Source: Manis javanica (Eukaryota > Chordata > Mammalia > Pholidota > Manidae). From it: a DNA stretch of 64,000 bases. The stretch's first letter is position 1. Each line of letters starts with the position of its first letter. The translations under genes were made by a program, and so were the position numbers. Under the pieces are notes generated by a model. The model was not told the origin of the DNA, ran no database searches, and saw only the letters and a list, made by a program, of their open reading frames with translations. Location: assembly GCF_040802235.1 (NCBI RefSeq), contig NC_133167.1, positions 511,001 to 575,000 on the forward strand. The letters run 5' to 3'. This document shows, piece after piece, positions 29,400-41,100 of the stretch.

Positions 29400-30720
29400 A
29401 AATATTACCAGGGCCAACTTTGTAGGACAAGGAAAAAACCGTTGAAAATTAAGAATACAGTCATTGAAAAAAATTCCTCCATGAATGGGATGGACTTTAA
29501 AGGCCAGATGAGACGGCAGGGGAGAGACAGCTGGAAAACCATTATGATGAAACCCCCTGGCATGCAGTACGGAGAGCCTGAGGGTGTTCGTCGGCGCACC
29601 CCGTGCCTGAGGGTTCCCACAGGTACACTGCAGACACCCTGCAACGGGGAGAAATGTGAACTCGGGGAATGCAGTGCAGAGGAAATCACTGTGGCCACAG
29701 TAGTAAGACACCAAACAGGTGTGATTAACAAATCACCAAAAAATGATCCTGTGTTTTTTGCATGGTAAAACTAAAGCTGCATAACAGAAAGATGGGGTGA
29801 TGGGTGTGCAAAGGTTGGTAAAGCACACAAGGGTCCATGTCATGTAGCAGGAGGGGACAAAGATGAATTCCTTCAGTCTTTAAGAAAATGTAGAGCTAAG
29901 AATGTGTATTAAAAGTGTAATTTACAATAAAAATAGAGACCATCAGCTCCAAATGAGAATACAGAGGAAAAAAATACAAAATACTTGCACCCATCTACCT
30001 GAAAAACAGGAGAAGAGAAAAGGTATTCACTAAGAGATCACATACGGATTCGCATTCAAGTAAGAACCTCATTATACATAAAGCAAAGCTGGACAGAACT
30101 ACATGAAGAAACTGATGATGCTGCATTCATGGAAAGATTTTAACTCACCTCTGGAGGGGGGTGGGCATGAAGATCTGAATTAACAAGCCTGACCTAATAA
30201 TAGGTGTGTAGAGAACCTTGCCACAAAATTAAGATTCTTTTCAAGTTCACTTGAAACATGCAAACCCGTAATGACCAGACCCTAAAGGAAGTTTCACCTA
30301 AAGGCGGGAGGCTTACATCGTAGCCAGTCAGGTTCTCCGACCTCCAAGCAATTAAACCGGAATCAATGATTTTTTTAAGTAGCAAAAAGAAAACTCCATG
30401 CTTGGGATCTTCTCTCCTAAATCACAGATAAACAGGGAAGTCACAACTGAAGTTATGAAATATTTAGAAAAGAAGAAAAGAAATATTAACACTAACGGGC
30501 AGATTTTTAAGGGGTATGTAGAAATAGACATAAATTTATTAAAACCCAATAAAGGCTGAAAACAAATGAGTTAAGTTTTCAAGTCCAGTAGACAAATTTT
30601 GAAGAGGAAAGACATAAACTATATCTGCAAAGAAAATGGGTCCATAACCACAAAAACAGAACTTAAAATTCTAAGAGAAAAATATGAATGTTTTGTGTCG
30701 TTAAATTTTAAAGCTTAGCT
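29400..30720 (+). mobile_element. Old LINE-1 fragment (ORF1/ORF2-like)
   Basis: About 29440-29530 resembles an L1 ORF1 coiled-coil start ('agtcattgaaaaaaattcct'). About 30060-30700 follows ORF2 order: 'gcaaagctggacagaactac', 'attcttttcaagttcacttg', 'gcaattaaaccggaatcaat', 'gataaacagggaagtcacaa'. Many indels and stops are present. It lies between two ANO7 relic exons, which suggests it entered an ANO7 intron or the dying gene. Confidence 0.6.
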
Positions 30721-30888
30721 GAAATGCTGTTTCCTGTAGATAAAAATTTCCAAAATCGACTAAAGAAGAAACTGTTCTAAACAGTAACCGCAGAGCCGTG
30801 CCGGGAATGAGACAGGCGCGCCCCCAGCCCCCACGCCGAGCGCCAGCGGCCCCTCCTCCCCCGCCGAGGGACCCCCGCTCTCCCCGCG

Positions 30889-30905
30889 CCCCCCCCCCCC
30901 CCCCC
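30889..30905 (+). repeat. C17 homopolymer
   Basis: Seventeen consecutive C bases at the edge of the ANO7 'HILEGL' block, close to where the rest of that exon should be. Confidence 0.95.
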
Positions 30906-30922
30906 GGGCCGGCAGGTGCGCA

Positions 30923-31084
30923 GAGGCCCTCCAGGATGTGGAACCAGATGCCGGTGCGCTGCGCGCGCTGGGCCACAGGGCGCCGGTGCTCGCAGACGAA
31001 CGTGGCGCGTCCAGGCGGACCTCCACCCAGTTGTTGAGAGCGCAGCGGCCACGAAGATGGTGACGAAGCCGAACTGCAGCACCG
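30923..31084 (-). pseudogene. ANO7: ANO7 relic exon 'LQFGFVTIF...HILEGL'
   Basis: VLQFGFVTIFVAA reads in one frame, ALNNWVEVRLDA in a second, and FVCEHRRPVAQRAQR then GIWFHILEGL in a third. Compared with human, about seven residues after VAA are deleted, with loss of frame (near 31041-31047), and a second indel lies near 31000-31005. The lost residues belong to a transmembrane segment. Similarity stops just before a 17-base C run. Confidence 0.88.
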
Positions 31085-32084
31085 CTGGTGGGCGGCGGGG
31101 GTCCCCGCCGGGCCTCGCCCGCACCCCGTGACCCCTGCCCGCGCCTCTGGAGAGGGCTCCAGCTTCTGGCTACACCTGCCCCTCCCGCTCTTATCCTGTG
31201 GACTGAGCTCCAGGCTCCCTCCCCCAGGAAGCTTCCCGACACTGCCCCCGAGGGGCTGGAAGAGGTCAGGGACTGTGCACCTGGCCTCCCCAGTGCTGGG
31301 CCCCTCCTGGCCGGGTGCCCCAGAAACCTGCCTCTGATTTGAGGACTGGCTCCCTGCCTCCGGGAAGCTTCGGGAAATGGCTCCGGGAAAGAGGTTCCTG
31401 GGTCTTCCGTGCAGTCACTGCCGGGAGCACCAGGCCCCACTGCCTGCTGCCCAGTGGGGCAGGACACAGAGCCAACCCCCCTCGCGGTCACGAGAAAGCA
31501 AGGCTCTCCTGGCGGCTGTCCACCCTTTTATCCGTAGATGCCACTACTGTTACCCTTGTATGTCTTCTGGGCCAGGGAGGCCAGAGCAACAGGCTGGGCC
31601 AATGTGACACTGACATTACGGGTGGGCCCTGATGTGGTCTATCAGACCACCGGCTGGCAAAGGCACAGTTGAGGGTCCGAGTGCGGGCACTGAGGACACT
31701 TCCGGAGAAAGTCCAGTCCCCAGGCCCGAGCCTGGTCTCCCAAGCACCCCACTGCTCTCCTCCCACCGAGGCTGTGGCCCTGGCCTTCTGGGAGGGGACA
31801 CAGAGGCCTCTCCAGGAGAGCTCCGTCGATGGCCCCGGGTCCCCTTCCGGCCTCTGGAAGGCGCTGCCCCTTCCCACCTCGGCCAGCCTTCCCTGGACAC
31901 TGCCTGCCCCAACTTCCACAGTTCTCCGATCCCCTGCAGGCCTGGCTCAACCTGGGACCTCTGTCCCCCAGCCCCACCCCTGCGTCACATTTCAAGGTAG
32001 ATGTAGATGGGATGCTGAGGCTGGAAGCCCCCAGGGGCACGGTGCCCTCCCTGCCCACAGTGCTGGCCGTTGGTGGCTCCTGCC

Positions 32085-32222
32085 CACTTCGAGTTACTCG
32101 TCAAACAGGCCCTCCCACGGAAGAAGCTCGTCTGCCTCCCGGGGCGCCTGTCCAGCCTCGGCAAAAGCCCCACCTTCCTCCTCCTGGACCGCTGCCGCTT
32201 CTGCCACCAGCCCTTGAGCTTC
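32085..32222 (-). pseudogene. ANO7: ANO7 relic exon 'KLKGWW...GLFDE'
   Basis: The acceptor-like GACTCCAG is followed by KLKGWWQKRQRSRRRK in one frame. After a frame change the exon reads ADELLPWEGLFDE. A TAA (bases 32096-32094) stands where human has Tyr, right after GLFDE. The donor has also degraded (GTG|GGCAGG). The match to human ANO7 (KLKGWWQKFRLRSKKRK ... EGLFDEYLEM) is unambiguous. Confidence 0.85.
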
Positions 32223-35200
32223 CTGGAGTCGGAAACACCCAGGAAGAATGACCCCTTCTCCCAGGTGGGGCCTGGGGTTGGGCACAGCAGGAACGAGGCC
32301 TCCGGACTCCCGAGAGCCCCCAGGCGCCTCTGTGGGGGCCGCCCCTCCCCCTGGCTCCCCCGCAGGGCTCTCAGGAAGATCTGCGTGGTTCACGGAACTC
32401 TGGGGGAAGGGGATTCCTCCTGCAATGGCAGAAAGGCGCCAAGAGCTATTGGGAGGGTTGGGAAGGAGCAGACGAAGACTGGCTGTGCCAGTGCGGGAAC
32501 GGGTGCCTGGCCACACGTTCAGCCCCTGCCCCCAGCAGGCACCGAGCCACACCCTGCACTCGTGATCCTGTGGACTCAGCTTCCTGGCACCACCTGCCCT
32601 GAGAGGCAGGGCCACACAGCCAAGGTCCCCAGCCACAGTTCACAGCGTCCGGTGGCGGGTGAGTAGGGGTCCAGGCTGGGTCCAGTCTCCGGCAGCCTGC
32701 CACAGGGCTCTGGTTTGGGAGGGGGCCCAAGCTGCCTTGATGGGGGCCCCCGTGGCTGTCCACCGTGTACCTCTCTTCCCCTCAGCCCCATGTGGGGCAG
32801 TGGGGCCTGAGGGGACCCCAAGGGGTGGGCTGGCCCCCACCTTCCTTCTGCTCACTTGCACGGGGAGCAGACAACACCCTTTAGTGGATGCAGCAGGGGC
32901 CTTGGGTCCTTCTGGGGGTCACAGGCCTGGCAGGCTGGCAAAGCGGGCAAAGAGTGAGCAGAGCCCAGCGGCCCGGAAGGAGGGATGTGAGCGGGCTGGG
33001 CGGGCACGAGGGTGGAGGAGCTAGGGGTCAGGGCACGGCCCCTCGGCCCAGAGAGCCCGAGGCTGGGAGGAGCAGAGGGCTGAGCCCGCAGCTCGGACCC
33101 CCTGCCTCGCTCCAGGTGGCCCAGAGCCAGGACGTGGCATCACGGGCCAGGAGGCCCTGCGGGAGGTCTGTGCGGGGCCCCATCCCTGCTGGGGTGAGTG
33201 GGTGGTGGTGGCGATGCTCTGTGTAGAGTGGAGGCTTAGAGGGCGCCCCGGCCACAGAAGCTCAGTGTTCTGCTCCTCGGCGGGTCACTGGACAGGGGGA
33301 GACAAGCTCCCTCGGGTTGGGTTCTCTGTCTGGAGCCACACGGAGCACCTGGCCTTCCCCCCAAGGCGGAGCAGACACCGTGCCAGGCCTCTTGGCTCCA
33401 GGCGAATCCTGGAGCTCCCCGCCCCCCAGTCCAGGACACTGGGGCCCTGATAGGCCAGGGGTGCCTGCCCAGCCTTCTGGGGTCCTCTCCCACCTGCCTT
33501 CTGGTGGCCTATGCATCGCAGGACAGGATCCCACCCGGCACAGCGGCTCCCCGGCCTTTCTTGTCTCCTTAGCCCAGTGCCTGTCTCCTGGGGGCCACTT
33601 ACCGTACTTGGCCCTCCACACACAGCTCTTCCTCATGGCGCCTCTTCCACCCGCTAAAGCCCGAGGCAGCCCCTTGTCTTGGCTGGAGCCACCCTGGTCC
33701 CCACACCCCCCCAGGAGCCCCTGAACAGCGGGTCAGGCCCCTGCAGGTGGCACTCCCTCTCGCCCAGCAGAGCCCAGCAGGCACGAGGACCCCCTGGGCC
33801 CGAGGGTGTCCGCACTGAGGGTATGTGGGGTCAAGCTCTCCTAACCCAGACCCTGAGATGGGTTCCCATTCAAGACCTCACCTCAGAATGCTCCAGAGGC
33901 CAGGGACGGAGTGGGCACCAGGCAGGGCAGAGGCCTCTCGATCTCACGGGCCTCTGGAGGGGAAGGCACGGCCCAGAACCTTCCTGGTCTGGAGCTCTGG
34001 TCAACCACTGCAGAGGACCATCCCGGCTCTCTGCCCTCAGTGGCCAAGTGGCTCTGACGGCCTCAGGGCCGAGCACCCAGGAGCGGTGGGGGCAGGTGGC
34101 TGACACAGTCTGCACGGGAGCGCCCCCGGGGGTGGTTCCGAGTCACTTCATATAATGTCTTACGGCTGGAAACGTTTTCAAGTTGCATTATTTTTGCAGT
34201 TTTAAAAAAGAGAAAGAGAGAGAGAGAGAGAGAGGAAGAAAGGGAGGGAGCAGGAAGAGGCGGGCAGGCTGCAACTAGCACAGGCCTGCTGGGGGGCCCC
34301 GGGGGCCAGGATCTGCTACACCACCTTCATTTGACTATAACTTTTTACATACATTTTTGTGACATTTAGAAATAAATTTGGTGGAAGTAACGAAAAGACC
34401 TCCTTCCTCATCTCACCTCACAAGAAGTGAGGAGGTGGTGGCACCTGAGTCCACTCAGTGGCTCCAGGAAGTGAGGGCCAGAGCCCTTCCCTTATGGGCT
34501 GCCGGGTGGCTGCAGCCGGTCCAGCCATCACGTCCACATCCAGGGAGCCGTGACAGCTGTGCCTGCCCTTTTCCTCAGGAACGCAGGGTCATCCGTGAAG
34601 CATGAGTCTCAGGCCACCCCCAGTTGTGAGGCAGCCTGGAAAGGGGGCAGATGCGTCAGACTGCTTTAGAGTAAACGTGCCTCACCGAGGGTGGGCACAA
34701 TGCTGCTCTGAACAAATGGCTGGGGTGAAAGGCCCCTGCAGGGCCTGCCAGCTGGGTGCCCCCTCTGTTTTCCTGACATCACGCCCCTCACACTGCCCAG
34801 GGCTAGGCCACAAGTGGATCCCAGTCTCCCTGTGGCCACACATCTGCCCCATCTCAACGCCCACCCACCCTGCCTCCACAACACCCCCTCCCTTCTCCCT
34901 CTGCAAGGTGCCTCCTGTGGGGTCCGGGTGGGTGGCCCCTCCCCAGGTGTGGATTCTGGCTGCAGCAGCCCCACCCTGACCCCCCAGGGTAGGGAGCGCT
35001 CCTGTAGGTAAGCGCCCTTGGAGAGCTACATGTGCTCCGTGGAGTCTAGTCCGCGGGGCTGCGGCCCCTTCCCAGCCAAGGGGCACGGACTGCACCCAAG
35101 GCCCACTCAGCACAGTGCCGGGTGCTCTTCGGGGCTCAGGGTACAGCGGGTCCCTCTGCCGGCCTCGGCCACCACTGTGCCCAGGGCCCAAGAGCCGTGC

Positions 35201-37839
35201 CTCTGGCGTGCAGGAGCGGCGGCTCTGTGTCTGGGCTTTGGAGGGGCAGCCTGCTCGGCTCACTCCCTCGTCGGGAGCTGTGTGAGTGTCCGCGGCTGCG
35301 CAGCGCCGGCTCTGTCCCCGTTTGCACTTTGAGGACAGCACTGGGGCATCCAGGCCGCGTGGCCCTCTGGCTCCGCACCGCCTGCTCCTGCCCTTGGCCC
35401 TGTTTCTATGGGGGTTCCTGTCTTCTTTTTAGATTTGCTGAAATTCTTTGTACCTAAATGTTGGGCCCTTGCCAGATTTAAACACTGCAGACATCTCTTA
35501 ATCTGTGTGTCTACTTGTGTGTCTTGCTCTACAGGGCGTTTTGCTCTTATGTAACCAAACACATACAAATCTTGTCTTACAGTTGTGCTTTGGGGTTTTA
35601 AGAAGCTCTCCCCCACTTCTGGCTCACAAACGTATTTCTCCACATTTCTTCTACCGACTTACTTTAACTTTTCACACTCAGGTTTAATGCCCTGGAGCCG
35701 GCCGGGCATGTGATGCTCAGGAGGGTCCAGCGAGAGTTCTCCACAAGGCGGGGTCCTCTGCCCAGCGCCATCCTGCCCCCGGCCCGTGGGCCCCCTCCAC
35801 CCGGCCAGCCGCCGAGGCCCCACGCGACGCCCTGCCCGAGGTCTGCCAAGGCTGGCTGGCATCATTCTCACTATGGTCTGTGGCTTTCAGATTCTGCAGG
35901 AAGTCACCTCTCCAGCTTCTTTTTCAAAGTTCACTGAATTGCTTCAAAGTTTCAAGGTTTGATGTGGATCTTCCATGTATATTTTAGAACTTAATGAGTT
36001 CCTCAAAGAAACAAACACACGCTGAAGAGGACTGTGCCGGATTCGGCACCCCCTTCCCGCCCCTTCATCACTTGCATAGTCTGTTGAAGAAGAGGTGCTG
36101 GGCTCCAGCTTGCGGCCCAGCCGGGACGCCTCCTCTGCCTGGGGCGCCTCCCACAGGGGCCACAGGGCCACCCTGCCAGCTGCCGCCTGGGGTGCCGCCT
36201 GGCACCTTCCTCCTCAGATGCGTCCTCACCTGGAGCGTCTGGGCCCTCTTCCTCCTCCTGAGCGGGGGGCTCCGCGACTCGCCTCTGCTCCCGAGGGGCT
36301 CCGCTGACCCTGCGTGTACCACGGACTTCACGGAGCAGCTTCGGCTCCTTTGCTGCCACACCAAGGTGACGGCACGCAGCCCGCTTCCCCCTCTACCTCC
36401 CAGACCGGGCAGACATGACTGCGCGGTGCAGCTGCCGACTCTTTGGGGGGTGTATTCTGTATCTTGTCAAGAATTCTGGCCTGCATTATGGACAATGCTC
36501 AGGAACTTGTGGCTCAAACCAGTTTCATACCAATTGTCCTGGAACTAGTTGGCAGGCAGAGACCACAGCCCCACACCCACACCAGACACGTCCAGGCTGC
36601 GTGTGGTCAGGGAGGCCACTGCCGCTTCTCCACCGGCGCCCTTTCCTCAGCTCCGCACTTGGACTCATCTGTGGTTTGGCTGCGCAACTCCTCCGAAAAC
36701 CCTTCCACGGCAACGGCATGCAAATGCCGAACGCTTGTGCCTTTGAAGGTGTCTCCGTCCTCAGGGTTTGGTCAGGGGCAGAATTCTAGGGGGACAGTCC
36801 AGGAGCCCTGTCTGGGGCCATGACCCTCATAAGCCCTCCTTCCTTTTTAGGAGTTTGCTCTTCTATCGGTGGACACTCACAGATTCGGATCACACAATTT
36901 ATTCTGGCAAAGACTAGAGTCAGGACCAGACACGTCCCTAACCCTCGGCCGACCACCCACGCCTACAACTTCCCTGGCAGGGGACAAGCTGTCGCCGGGC
37001 CTCGGACATGGGCTCCCTGGCCTGGGGCAGTCTGTCCAGCAGAGTCCTCTGTGACGATGGAAACAGGTGGCCCCTGGCAACATGTGGCCACTGGGCACTC
37101 GGAATGTCACAAACACAACCACGGCCTGAATGCCTGTCATTTTAACAGACTTACATTTGAACTGAAGCAGCCACGTGTGGCAGTGAGCAGCTCCCATATT
37201 GGGCAGGGCGGCTCCGGAATCCTGCAGTAGGAGGGACCCTTGGTGACCCCATGATTCAGTCTGATTCTGCAGAAGGGGGACTGAGACCCAAGGATGACAG
37301 GGTCCTTGTGGCATCACATTCAGGCCCCAGGGGGCTGTTGATGTAAATCTGAACAGAGCCTGATGATGGGGTAACATGGGAGGTAACAGCGTGAGGATCC
37401 GGAGGGGGGCTCATGCTGTGAGAGCAGCCCTGCGCTCGGGGAGCCAGTGGTCTCCTCTCAACCGCGTGGGCACTACCGGCCTCAGAGCTGGGTGGGTGGG
37501 TGGGGGCATGCCCGGGGAGGGCTTGGGGGCCACAGCACAGGGCCACCACCCCCTGCTCACAGCTTTCTGTTTTTTAATACATATAATTGGGAATAAACCT
37601 GGCTGAGAAGCTCTGGCCGATAGGCCTCGAGGGCCCCAGAATGGCCTAGTTCCCCTGCACCAGGAGCACCGGCCCGCCCTTGCCAGGCAGGGCTGGGGCC
37701 TCCTCCCATCAGAGGACACATGGAACGAGGGGCCAGTGGCGGGACATGGGGTACCCGGACCGTGGGACATTAGCTAGGGACACTGTGTGGCACAATGTAT
37801 CACGATGGCGTCCCAGAGCGGTGAGCAGGCCCCGCACAC
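32223..37839. other. Interval between ANO7 relic and PPP1R7 3' end
   Basis: 5.6 kb, GC-rich on the left. This is where the upstream ANO7 exons should lie, but I find no secure match. It contains a (GA)n tract at 34209-34234 and a possible MIR piece near 37240-37330. Two weak ANO7-like stretches are discussed under rejected items. Confidence 0.6.
34209..34234 (+). repeat. (GA)n microsatellite
   Basis: A purine tract starting agagaaagagagag and continuing into an impure AG-rich tail to about 34260. Confidence 0.9.
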
Positions 37840-37859
37840 GGCAGTGATCGCTCAGGCCT

Positions 37860-37865
37860 TTTATT
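37860..37865 (-). terminator. PPP1R7: PPP1R7 poly(A) signal AATAAA
   Basis: Reverse-strand AATAAA in GGCAATAAAAGGCC, 109 bases after the stop codon. This implies a short 3'UTR ending near 37.84 kb. Confidence 0.8.
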
Positions 37866-37973
37866 GCCATTGGGTCTGTGACTGTCAGTGGTGGTTTCAG
37901 GAGCAACAGGCAGGTCAGAAAACAGTGGCTGGGAAGCTCTTTGAAGAGAGGGCCGAGGCGGGAGCAAGGAGGC

Positions 37974-38150
37974 TCAGAACCTGACGAAGGTGGCGTCGAT
38001 CTGCCGCACGGTGGGGAGGGCCAGCATGATCTTCCGCCTGTACTGGGGGTCCCTCTGCAGGGGGTTCCGCTCCAGGTACACCGTCTCCAGGCTCTTGGCT
38101 CCCTTCAGCTCGTCGAGGTCGCTCCAGCTCTCGAGGAGGTTGTCGTTCAT
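37974..38150 (-). CDS. PPP1R7: PPP1R7 last coding exon with stop
   Basis: 58 codons plus [18 protein letters not shown] to QIDATFVRF. It holds the last LRR and the LRR cap needed for a stable fold. The acceptor is tgtcctcccag. Confidence 0.96.
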   Translation of the reverse strand: MNDNLLESWSDLDELKGAKSLETVYLERNPLQRDPQYRRKIMLALPTVRQIDATFVRF

Positions 38151-41100
38151 CTGGGAGGACACGCGCACACGTGAGCACACACACTGGAGGGCCCTGGCAC
38201 AGGCCCGCCTGGAGCCCCTGCCCCGCCCGGACGCGAGGCACAGGGGCACCTGGGTCCTCCCCACCCAGGAGCTGGGTGGGTGGCTTGGTCTTAAACCTCC
38301 CCCGGCACCCCGCGGAGCCTTCCGTCCCCTCTTGGTACACCTGGTCACCTTTCAGCAGGGCTGCAGGTGGAAGGGCACCTGTACGTGCCCCGAGCTGGGC
38401 CGTGTCGCCTCGACAGGGGCAAACCCGAATCAGGATAGGCAGAGGAGAGATGCCGTGGCTCTGACCGTGGCCCTGGCCCCCTCTCTCAGTAAAGAGCTAA
38501 AGTGGGTTTGGGGAGCCCTGTTTTCACAGAGCTTCTTGAGGACCTGTGACATCACCTGCTTTGGGAAATCTAGATTCCCACCACCCAGAGCTCGGCCCTT
38601 GTGGAGGAACGGAAGCCTCCTCCTGAGCTGAGTCACAGGCCCTGAGACTAAGAGCGGCCGTCGGCTGTCAGCCTGCAGGGACCTTCACTGGACAACCACA
38701 GCGGAGGACAGTGCAAAACGGGGCCTGCGGGGAAGCAGCCTGCCCTCCATGGGACAAGGGTAACTGCAGTCAGTGGGTTAATGTGAGCCTGCCTAAAATG
38801 CAGGATCACAGTAATGATGCACGTACCTTAAACACTTTAGGATAACACACACAGAAACACATTCATTAACCAGGTACTCATATGACTCTGCTTAGAAGAA
38901 ATAAGATGATTTTGTGGCACACTCTATTTAAAAACCTGTCTCTAATATCATCAGCAGTTGATATTAGATTCAGGCTCCCAGCACTGGCAGAGGATGTGGT
39001 GCAGTGCCCACCTTCTCTTTTTCAATACAGTGGACCCCTGAACAACACAGGGGTTGAAGGGCTGACCACCATGCAAAACTGTGTCTAACTTCCAACTCCC
39101 CAAAAACTTCACTAGTAGCCTACTGTTGATCAGAAGCCCTACTGAAACATTAACAGTCAATTAACACATATTTTACATGTTAACGTGTATATACACTGTA
39201 TTTATACAATAAAGCTAGAGAAAAGAAGATGGTTTTTCAAATTGTCATGAATCCTCCCCAAATTTTCCAAAGTATTTATTGGAAAATACCTGTGTGTATG
39301 TGGCCCTGTGCGGCCCCGGCCCATGCTGTCCGGGACCGCTGCGTGGCGGTTATCTGTCTCTGGCCCCAGCGTGCTCCCCGCCTCGCAGATCACGGCACTT
39401 CCTTTAGTCCACGTGGTGTGCTATTTTATAGACTCCTGGTCTTGTCAAATTTACAATGTTTCTTATTTCTTAGTACAACCAGCCACAGGAGAGTTTTCTC
39501 CAGTTTTAGTACAACGTAGAACTGGGAATCTCACTCATCATCAATGGTGCATTGTGAATGATGTCTTTGATACAGAGAACTTTTAGAGATTCTCATTTTT
39601 GTATTTTTCCAAAAATGGAACCCGAAACCATTTACCTCGGTTGTTTCCATAGCCATTCCAGAATCTCCCGAGCCTGGGCTCGGGTGGAGATAAAACAGGG
39701 CCTTTACTGGCTGTGAGGGAGTGGGGCTGGGGCGTGGGGTGCTCACAGAGGCGCCCCGTCGCTTTAAGAGCGCCTCTCCCCAGGGTGCGGCTTCCGGTCT
39801 CTTCTGACCCTGAGTACCTCCCACCTCCTCACGGGTTTTCCTGCTAAATGAAGCCTACTTGTAAAAGAAGCCCAGCTGACTGTCTTGCAGAGCACCGCCC
39901 GCTCTGGGTTTCTGCACGGGTGCCCCGTGGTGCCAGGGTGCCGCTTAGCTTGTTCTAGCCCTCCTGCATCCTGTAGACTTGAAGTGAGCCTAATGCCTGC
40001 TTGGGGCACACTCATTCTGGCAGGTAAGCTTTACAGATGAATCCCAGTGGGGGGCCCGTGCCCCGGCTGCCCCACCACCAGGATGCTAAGTTTGATCATG
40101 TGGTAGGTGGTGACCCTTGATGACTCTGGGGAGCACATCCCCCTTTGCAGTTAGCACATTCTCTGTACAGAGACACTGGCACATGGGTAAACAAGCAGCT
40201 CTGCAGTGACTTCAGTGTGCAGGGATGATCCCTGCCTCAGCCACAGGGACTCGGTGACAGACGCCTCCCTGGCTGATGATTCCCAGCAGACAACCTCATG
40301 CTTTTCAAGACCCAACCTTGTAGGATGTACGTTTCTCCATTGCAATGGTTTTTGGCTGACTTCTATATAGAAAACCTGCGTTTACTTTCCTCCAAACTCT
40401 GTTTTATACAAAACAGGTGTAGTACAAGATGCATTCCACACACAGCTGGTAGAACACCAAAATCACTTTTTCCTGAAAACCTACAGCACAGTTCAGCAAA
40501 GGGGATGTGTGTCTTGCATGCTGACTGAATCAAAGGTGTTATCTGTGACTTCACATGAACCTGAGATTCAAGAAAGAGCAAGAGAGAAGCCAGTCTTTTC
40601 CTGACCCAACCACAGAGGTGAAATCCTGTCATTCTGCTGTATTCTCTGCGTTAGAAGTGAATCAGTAAGGCCAACGTGCACTCACAGGAGGGGTGACGTG
40701 GGTGTGAGTCCAGGGCCTTGGGTGGAGGCACATTAGCAATGGCCCCCCACCACTTCTACTGGCACTTTTCCTCCCTGTGAGGAGCCACACTCACTGCCTC
40801 TCTGCCCACCTAGACTGGGGCCACTACACTGCTGAGCCGGGCTTCTGTCCCCATCCTTTAGAAGGTGCTGTGCAGGCTCGGCCACAGGCTTTGGAGCCTC
40901 CTCTGCCTGACGGGGCATCCGGTGTTGGACAGCCCCCACCCTGGGGCTGACGCCAGTGTCTCTGAGCACTGGGTGGCCACTGCAGCCGCCCTCTGCCCGG
41001 ACTGGCTGAGTTTTGCCCCGTGCACCTGCAGGTCATTCTTTGGCTAAGGAGTCCGAAGGCTGACTTCTGGGCTCCTTCTCTTTGAGGCAACCTCCCTGCA

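Larger units (their letters stand above)
28329..32222 (-). pseudogene. ANO7: Anoctamin-7 relic (C-terminal exons, multiply disabled)
   Basis: ANO7 (NGEP) is a TMEM16-family membrane protein, prostate-enriched in human, encoded between HDLBP and PPP1R7. Four blocks on the - strand match consecutive or near-consecutive regions of its last third in the correct order: KLKGWWQK...EGLFDE (32222-32085), LQFGFVTIF...WFHILEGL (31084-30923), RAFREDDGHH (28864-28776) and HVVFS...LAENE (28446-28329). Every block carries at least one frame break or stop, and one has lost part of its centre. The exon between blocks 2 and 3 is not found; old LINE-1 sequence fills that space. I find no convincing N-terminal exon (two weak candidates are listed as rejected). 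The syntenic position argues for decay of the original gene, not for a retrocopy, because introns and some splice sites remain. I did not attempt to restore a reading frame. Confidence 0.85.

Noticed and set aside
30760-31491. Long - strand open frame (~243 codons)
   Set aside because: It crosses the ANO7 relic in a shifted frame and is otherwise GC-driven. Only the ALNNWVEVRLDA part is real homology.
33590-33660. Possible ANO7 middle exon on the - strand (WKRRHEEEL, or AKYGKW before GTAAGT)
   Set aside because: Short matches to two different ANO7 segments compete (EYWKRK and ARWGKW), and neither extends. Probably chance in GC-rich DNA.
36230-36330. Possible ANO7 N-terminal exon on the - strand (AQEEEEG before a GT donor)
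   Set aside because: Only AQEE resembles the human RRRAQEED start, in low-complexity acidic sequence. The position fits, but the similarity is too short to support a call.
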